Made by a program: the position numbers and the translations under genes. The notes under the pieces were generated by a model. The model was not told the DNA's origin. It searched no databases and saw nothing but the letters and a program-made list of their open reading frames with translations. From contig OX485806.1 of NCBI GenBank assembly GCA_950295325.1, positions 45,627,169 to 45,691,168 on the forward strand: a DNA stretch of 64,000 nt, read 5' to 3'. This document shows positions 58,960 through 64,000 of this stretch, in pieces (position 1 is the stretch's first letter; the number at the start of each line of letters is the position of its first letter). The stretch comes from Polytrichum commune (Eukaryota > Streptophyta > Polytrichopsida > Polytrichales > Polytrichaceae).

Positions 58960-60640
58960 AAGACGTAGAATAATGAAGTCTTCCATATGATTTGCAGTGT
59001 CTCGCATCGGAATCAGCAGCAGCGGTGGAGCAAATGCGTGATATCCAGGTGTGTCAACACTGATACAAGACACTTGTTGACACACCATTGGTGTGTCTAC
59101 AAGTGTCTCATATCTTTTGTCATAGTTGTGCATGGCAATGTCCATACTTTGTAGGTCACCACATGTACGTGTAAATGATTTGCAATACTTATCATAACAT
59201 ACTGCAGTCATATAAATTGAAAACGTACCATAGGTCGTATAGTTTCCAAGATTATGAAGATGCTCCTGGATAATATCGGCTGCTCTTAGTACTTTTCAAC
59301 ATGCATTGTATTGTCAGGGACATGCCGTGGAGCCGGGACCAGTTGATGATCCCTCTCATCCGAACAGGTGTGTGAGTTAAGGTCACAATAAGGGGAGAGA
59401 GTATGTACAATTTTGGCAAATCCCTGACATGGTCTTACAATATATTGTACTGAAGACCAGTATGGTCATAGTCATTGAAATTACATTTTGGAAAGTGCCA
59501 AAATTGTGACTTTCAAATTCTGTGGACCTGCAAAAATTAAGAGTAGTATACATTTGGGGCTTTGTGCGGGCATCTCACACTGCACCAATTTGAGTGAATT
59601 TTTTCAGTTTAAGCAATATGAAGTTCAATGTAATGTACGTGATTCCGTGGACTGGTGTATAGTTAAGAATGCATGCAGTGGTTTTCGCAGTGTGAGGACG
59701 ATGTTGCTGAACCAGGGAGCAGTCAAGCAATGAGAAGATCAGAACGCGTAAAGAAGAAAGCAATACGGCATTAATTTAAATATCGCCTTCAGTAGTCCGT
59801 AGTCCTCTCTGATCATCTAACCCAACAGCAGAAGACAGTTGATGCGTCCGTCTTCTTTGAATGCAACAATTCCCAATGGTGAGGGAATTAATGGGCATGA
59901 CACTCACTAGATGTATTATATCGACTACATAACATTTGTAGGTTCTACTTGATAGCACACGAGATCCATATTTGTGCATAGCATGTACGATTATACATGT
60001 GAAATACATCGACAATACATAAGGTATATATATATATATATTTGCATGTATTGTGAGGGGCAGTGTATGCTTGAATAGAAACAGACGCGTGTACTACTGT
60101 AATAGTTTTTGGAAAAAATTCAAGAAATAATTTTGTATTTTACAGTTGTATTTAAAACCCTAAACCGTAAATCGCATATGAGAATGTGAATGGTTGTAGG
60201 ATTTCCACGTGCACAGAAGCATGATACTATAATTGGGTGTGTCGATACATGTCCACTTGTAACCGGGAGAGTGGTTCACTATGAAGTTTCCACGAAAGCC
60301 ACGGAATATAAACTCACAGTTCACCCTCAAATCGTGGAGCTTTTAGAAAATTATCTAATGGGATAGTTGCAATTTTATCCAATCTACCAACATTCCAGGA
60401 AATTTAGTATATGTTTTACCCAATTAAAAAATAAGGATTTACATAGATGTAAATACTGACATGGCTGGGAAGATCCAGCGTGGTGTTGAGGAACGGCAAC
60501 AGTGTATCTAACGTGTATCTCTATCCGATATGACAGTGGAACTGACAGAAAGCTGTCAACTAAGTGACCGAATCAAGGTCTCTTAATTGATGAAACAGTT
60601 GACAGTGGTTTGTCAAGTTTCTGTCAATTAAGACACCCAT
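58960..60640. other. CACTA right subterminal region, no gene supported
   Basis: Short exon-like 3' pieces of the TNPA-like gene may lie at 59.0-59.05, 59.32-59.37 and 59.69-59.73 kb, ending MRRSERVKKKAIRH. A TA microsatellite sits at about 60,026-60,042. TGACAG/CTGTCA words cluster at 60.53-60.63 kb. Confidence 0.4.
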
Positions 60641-60652
60641 TTCCTTGTAGTG

Positions 60653-61834
60653 ATAAGTTAGAATAATCAAGATAATTCCACACAGGTGCACCATCGATAA
60701 TCAACTTGGCTTATTATAGAAAAATAGCAAAGGAAATTATACAAATCCTTGACAAAAAGGGAGGAATTTGTACTGAAGAAGTCACATAGTTTCCAGAATT
60801 AGGTTGATCCTTGCGTTGTTTCCAAACATGTGAAAAAAAAGTTGGACTACACATCTCGTAGATGTAGCACGCACTAGTCCAAAATGTTGAATAGATTCCA
60901 GATGAACACTATCTAGATTAGGTTGGTTTCACCACATACATTCACTGTTTAAGAAAACCTTTATCAAAAGTATAGATAAGATATGAAGCATATAATTAGA
61001 GGTCCACATCAAAAATCAGAGCAAGAACGAATATGAATGAAGTGATATTATTATGCCATTGATTATTCAGGTTAATCCAAATTTTTGTCAAAGCACTCTA
61101 AGGCTTCAAAATCCATGAGCCTCATTTCAAGCTTCAGGCTCCAAAACTTGCATTTGCATGTTCTAATTTCTTAGGTTTGACTACTTTAAAAACATATTTG
61201 AGTGCCTTCAGAATTAGTTCCACATGTTGAGAGTGTGACATGATTACCTGAATGAAAGTAAAGTAGCCTTATTATGTTTTCAACACATAATCCCTTATTT
61301 CGTGACTTCACCAAATAGGTCTTCATAATGCATTCAGGAAATTCTGAACTTTCCATTCCCCCTCACCTTCAAATGGGATGTATCTATGTAATTATTGTGT
61401 AAACAACACTAAAAAATATCAGTAATCATGTAACAAAAGACTTAGAAAAAGGAGAGATAACCAGCCCAGAAATTAAATTTTTTTGCAAACTCCATTCAGG
61501 CTCTTTAGTGCTAAAACAGAGGAAAGAGCAATGATCAAAATCTGTACGAATCAACTGCAACAATAATTGAATGCTCCATATAAGAGTCAGCTTTCTTAAC
61601 AGACCTTTCATTCCAAAAGTTGAAGTGTGATCCTTCCTTGCTTTCAGTGTTTATGGGATTTAGATATGAGAAATGTTCCAAGAGTTTAAGCATTTGGATA
61701 AGAGCACCAAAGTTGTGAGGACTACACCTGATAGATCAACATTTTATAAGCATTGTTAGATGATGTGACAATGATCTGAAACTTGTCACTAAAGAACAAC
61801 GCAACAGATTCAAAATCAGAATTTGAGAGTCCAC
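60653..61834. other. Original intron sequence of the EDR2-like gene
   Basis: After removal of the CACTA and one ATA copy, about 1.2 kb of intron remains between the acceptor-side exon at 45,599 and the donor at 61,835. No other element recognised in it. Confidence 0.5.
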
Positions 61835-62762
61835 CTGCAAGTAAGGGATCTTCCAAGAATGCAGATTACCTGCTCTCCAACAGCCGTCTTAACAATCCAT
61901 GGCCCTTCCGATATATTTGCAATGAGCTTTAGTTTTGAGTTCATGTACGTATCATCACCTTTCAAAAATCGATCCCACACAGATTCATCTTCAAATTTGT
62001 TGTACGTTACAAAATATGATACAACATTGAAGTGCTCCTTGCTAGGAACCTGCAAAGAAAAATTTAAGTTAAGTCAGGAGCAAGAGATAAGACCAATAGC
62101 ATAGCATTATTTCCCACTTGCTGATTATAAAACAAAAGTCCACGATTGAATCTCCAAGAAGTTCCCATTTATTTCTTGCACTGCTTGGTATACCACACAC
62201 ACAAGCAAAGACATTCTTGCGAGTCACACCATGCTCCTGAAAAAAACCTGCAACAACCTCAAGATTAAAAGTCTAAAGTGAATCCTTCCACTGCTCACAT
62301 TTTCTATAACCTCTGTCATCTCTTAAATTGTTTTTCCTGCTATAAAACAGAGCACCCTGATTTGGGTTCAGATTGAAATCAAGTGCTGAAGGTAAATTTC
62401 GCTCAATTGATAAATCTAGTGTGGGCAATTTTGGAAAATCTGACAAAGAATGAGATACATACCTGTAAATTGAAGGCCCAAACAAAGGGATCCCCTTTGC
62501 CAAGTGTGCTTGCTCGACCTAGAGCTGTCGTAACCCTGTGATTAGGATTCTCCAGAACGTTATCAATTCGAGATTATTTTTTCAACCAATCAAAGGCAAG
62601 CGGCTTCAAAAGACAATCATCTCTTGGAATCTTCACTTTATCAGCCAAGTAATGAGGGCCTCTTACTGTGAAGAAATCTCCCAGTAGCGATGACCATCCA
62701 GAAGTACTCTCGCCAACATCGGTGCAAATAATGAGCCTCCCTTCTTGAGCTGCTCTATCCAT
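61835..62762 (-). pseudogene. EDR2-like (DUF1336) upstream exons
   Basis: Exon to about 62,464: WSSLLGDFFTVRGPHYLADK, VKIPRDDCLLKPLAFDWLKK, a TAA stop at 62,574-62,576, then in the same frame SRIDNVLENPNHRVTTALGR and GDPFVWAFNLQ with a GTATGT donor. Exon 62,049-61,835: VPSKEHFNVVSYFVTYNKFE, FLKGDDTYMNSKLKLIANIS and GPWIVKTAVGEQVICILGRS, ending at a GTGGAC donor. These match DUF1336 (F-x-V-R-x-x-x-Y, V-P-x-x-x-H, G-P-W-I-V-x-x-x-V-G). The START and PH parts of full-length EDR2 are not seen. The single stop makes it a probable pseudogene, though a base error cannot be excluded. Confidence 0.83.
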
Positions 62763-62798
62763 TCCTCTGCTTCCTCAAATTTACCTTGTATCGATGCC

Positions 62799-63190
62799 TC
62801 ATTCTCCATTACCTATTTGGATGTAAGCATATCCATGTTTTTTTCCAAGCTTGGCGAAAAATTTGTCCTCTCTCCATGAAAATATGTCATACTGAAGCAA
62901 GGGGAGGACGGCCGCACGGAGGTCTGCCATATTCATGTCCAAAACAACAATGGTTGTAAGAAAGGGGAGAGGAGTTACAACGGGGTCAATCCCAGGGGAC
63001 CCCGATGGAGATGGGAAACCCAAACAGTCCAGCATTCCCTCCACCCCCAAAGAAGCCTTGTACCTGTGTATGAGATCTTTCATGGTTTCCAATCGGCTCA
63101 GCAATTTGTGGTTCACAAATGCAAGCTGACGGCTGACAGCCGACAACCACAATCTCATGCTCAATCTTGTCACCCTCGGAGCCAGACATC
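62799..63190 (-). CDS. Unassigned exon(s) upstream of the EDR2-like exons
   Basis: An ATG at about 63,190 begins MSGSEGDKIEHEIVVVGCQP. A second frame (63,173-62,799) then carries a well-behaved sequence: AFVNHKLLSRLETMKDLIHR, YKASLGVEGMLDCLGFPSPS, TIVVLDMNMADLRAAVLPLL and DKFFAKLGKKHGYAYIQIG. A one-base shift near 63,130 would join the two. I do not recognise the family. It may be the 5' part of the EDR2-like gene or another captured fragment. A telo-box-like CCAAACCCTAGATC lies about 220 bp upstream on the minus strand. Confidence 0.45.
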
Positions 63191-63404
63191 ACGAAAGGAG
63201 GACAACAACCAAGGGTTTGAAGAGGTTGTTTGGGTTTGTACACGAAGAACCCACAATTTCCTCCCACAAGCAGATTCTAATTTGACACACATACAACAAT
63301 GCAAGCATCGGCTGCACCTCACACAAAATAGTGGAATGGGGGTTCCCAACCTGCTAGTCCTCCAAAATATGGCGTCGAAACAAATTGCATAAGGGAGAAT
63401 TAGG

Positions 63405-63425
63405 TTTTTAGATCTAGGGTTTGGA
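63405..63425 (-). promoter_or_regulatory. Telo-box-like motif upstream of the 63.19-kb start
   Basis: Minus strand reads CCAAACCCTAGATC. AAACCCTA is the plant telo-box found near transcription starts. It lies about 220 bp upstream of the MSGSEG start, compatible with a promoter or leader position. Confidence 0.3.
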
Positions 63426-63639
63426 GGAGAACAGGCCGGTGTGACTGTGCGAGTGACCATTGAGCACATGCCATGGTTCCAGTTCGGGCGGATGGAAAGA
63501 GAGAACACCCACAACCCAAGAATAACAAAACCCAAGAAATTGATCCAACCCACATGCTGGATTTTGCACTCAATAATAGTTGGAGTCGTTCTTGGACCTT
63601 TGTCACACGTTTGTTATGCTCATCCACGTAGGTGCTTGA

Positions 63640-64000
63640 TTGTTGCACAGCAAAGCCATCTTGAACGCCCCCTCCCTCTTCCACACTCCCTTCCTCCTCT
63701 GTGTTCCCTCCTTCCTACGCGCTACCTCCACAGTCCCTGATGCACTTTATGTCCTCCTTTCCTTCCACAAACACTCGTTTGCGCTTTACCTCCCACTTCT
63801 CCGCCTCCTCTTGCCCCCGGTCGTTCAAGTTGGCCTCCCAATCCCCTATCCCCTGGTAGCAGTTGCTCCCTCCCACCTCTCTTCTTCCCTCATTTGCATG
63901 CCTCAATTCGCATTGCCCTTTCCCTTTGATGCATTGGAATACAGGTTGCAAGCATCCAGCGCCAAGAAACTCGACCTCTCTGCTCGCATGGACAAGTCCA
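63640..64000. other. CT-rich sequence at window edge
   Basis: Pyrimidine-rich on the plus strand (CCCTCCCTCTTCCACACTCC and similar). It could be promoter or leader DNA of a gene extending beyond the window. No frame supported. Confidence 0.3.

Larger units (their letters stand above)
45622..60652. mobile_element. 15-kb CACTA element with ATA target duplication
   Basis: Left end CACTATAAGGAAATGGGTGT at 45,622. Right end, read on minus from 60,652, CACTACAAGGAAATGGGTGT. Flanking 3-bp ATA on both sides (45,619-45,621 and 60,653-60,655), the duplication length expected for CACTA/En-Spm transposition. Both subterminal regions carry many TTGACA/TGTCAA and GTGACA words, typical of TNPA binding sites. 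Cargo: TNP2-like gene (minus), TNPA-like gene (plus), a coiled-coil gene remnant and a nested CACTA. The element lies in an intron of the EDR2-like remnant. Confidence 0.95.

Overview
The window reads as nuclear DNA of a land plant. Evidence: many short exons with GT/AG borders, plant-type gene families (ABCG half transporter, DUF1336/EDR2-like, CPP1-like, guanylate-binding protein, organellar-type malate dehydrogenase), plant CACTA, Mutator-like and L1-like elements, a tRNA-derived SINE and telo-box motifs. My impression that it is a seed-free plant (liverwort, moss or fern) rests on the flavour of the LINE and Mutator-like proteins and is inference. I find no gene that is demonstrably intact: nearly every recognisable coding block carries a stop or frameshift. 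This is repeat-dense, decaying DNA.

Layout. 1-8.4 kb: tandem arrays with an ATGCACATGTGT marker, unassigned coding remnants, an F-box-like remnant, then a CA-rich and a GT-rich minisatellite in opposite orientation. 8,367-27,740: a candidate 19.4-kb Mutator-like composite element. Its ends share an inverted GCTAC..TGTGAGCG motif and are flanked by the 14-bp direct repeat GTTGGGTGAGTGTA. Inside, two genes point outward: a leftward multi-exon gene (about 15,965 to 9,128) with a ParB-like segment and an amino-methyltransferase-like segment, and a rightward MULE-type transposase with a SWIM zinc finger (23,477-27,136). Between them, and in one intron of the leftward gene, lie about 9 kb of satellite with 246-bp and 128-bp higher-order repeats and a recurring palindrome centred on TCGGATCCGA. 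The same 10-bp core sits in three longer palindromes beside the left end of the element.

28.3-35.2 kb, 43.1-45.6 kb and 61.8-63.2 kb, all minus strand: unprocessed, exon-containing remnants of malate dehydrogenase, guanylate-binding protein, ABCG7-like transporter, CPP1-like protein and a DUF1336/EDR2-like protein. A LINE (37,204-42,734, exact 15-bp target duplication) sits between the ABCG and CPP1 remnants. A 15-kb CACTA element (45,622-60,652, ATA target duplication, near-identical ends) sits in an intron of the EDR2-like remnant. The CACTA holds TNP2-like and TNPA-like genes, a coiled-coil gene remnant that looks captured, and a nested 1.24-kb CACTA (49,982-51,220, TAT duplication) which itself contains a SINE.

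How it fits together: two young-looking insertions (LINE, CACTA) and one candidate giant Mutator-like element landed in or next to a same-strand series of degraded host-gene fragments. The most novel part is the candidate element pairing a ParB-like/methyltransferase gene with a transposase and with palindrome-bearing satellite DNA.
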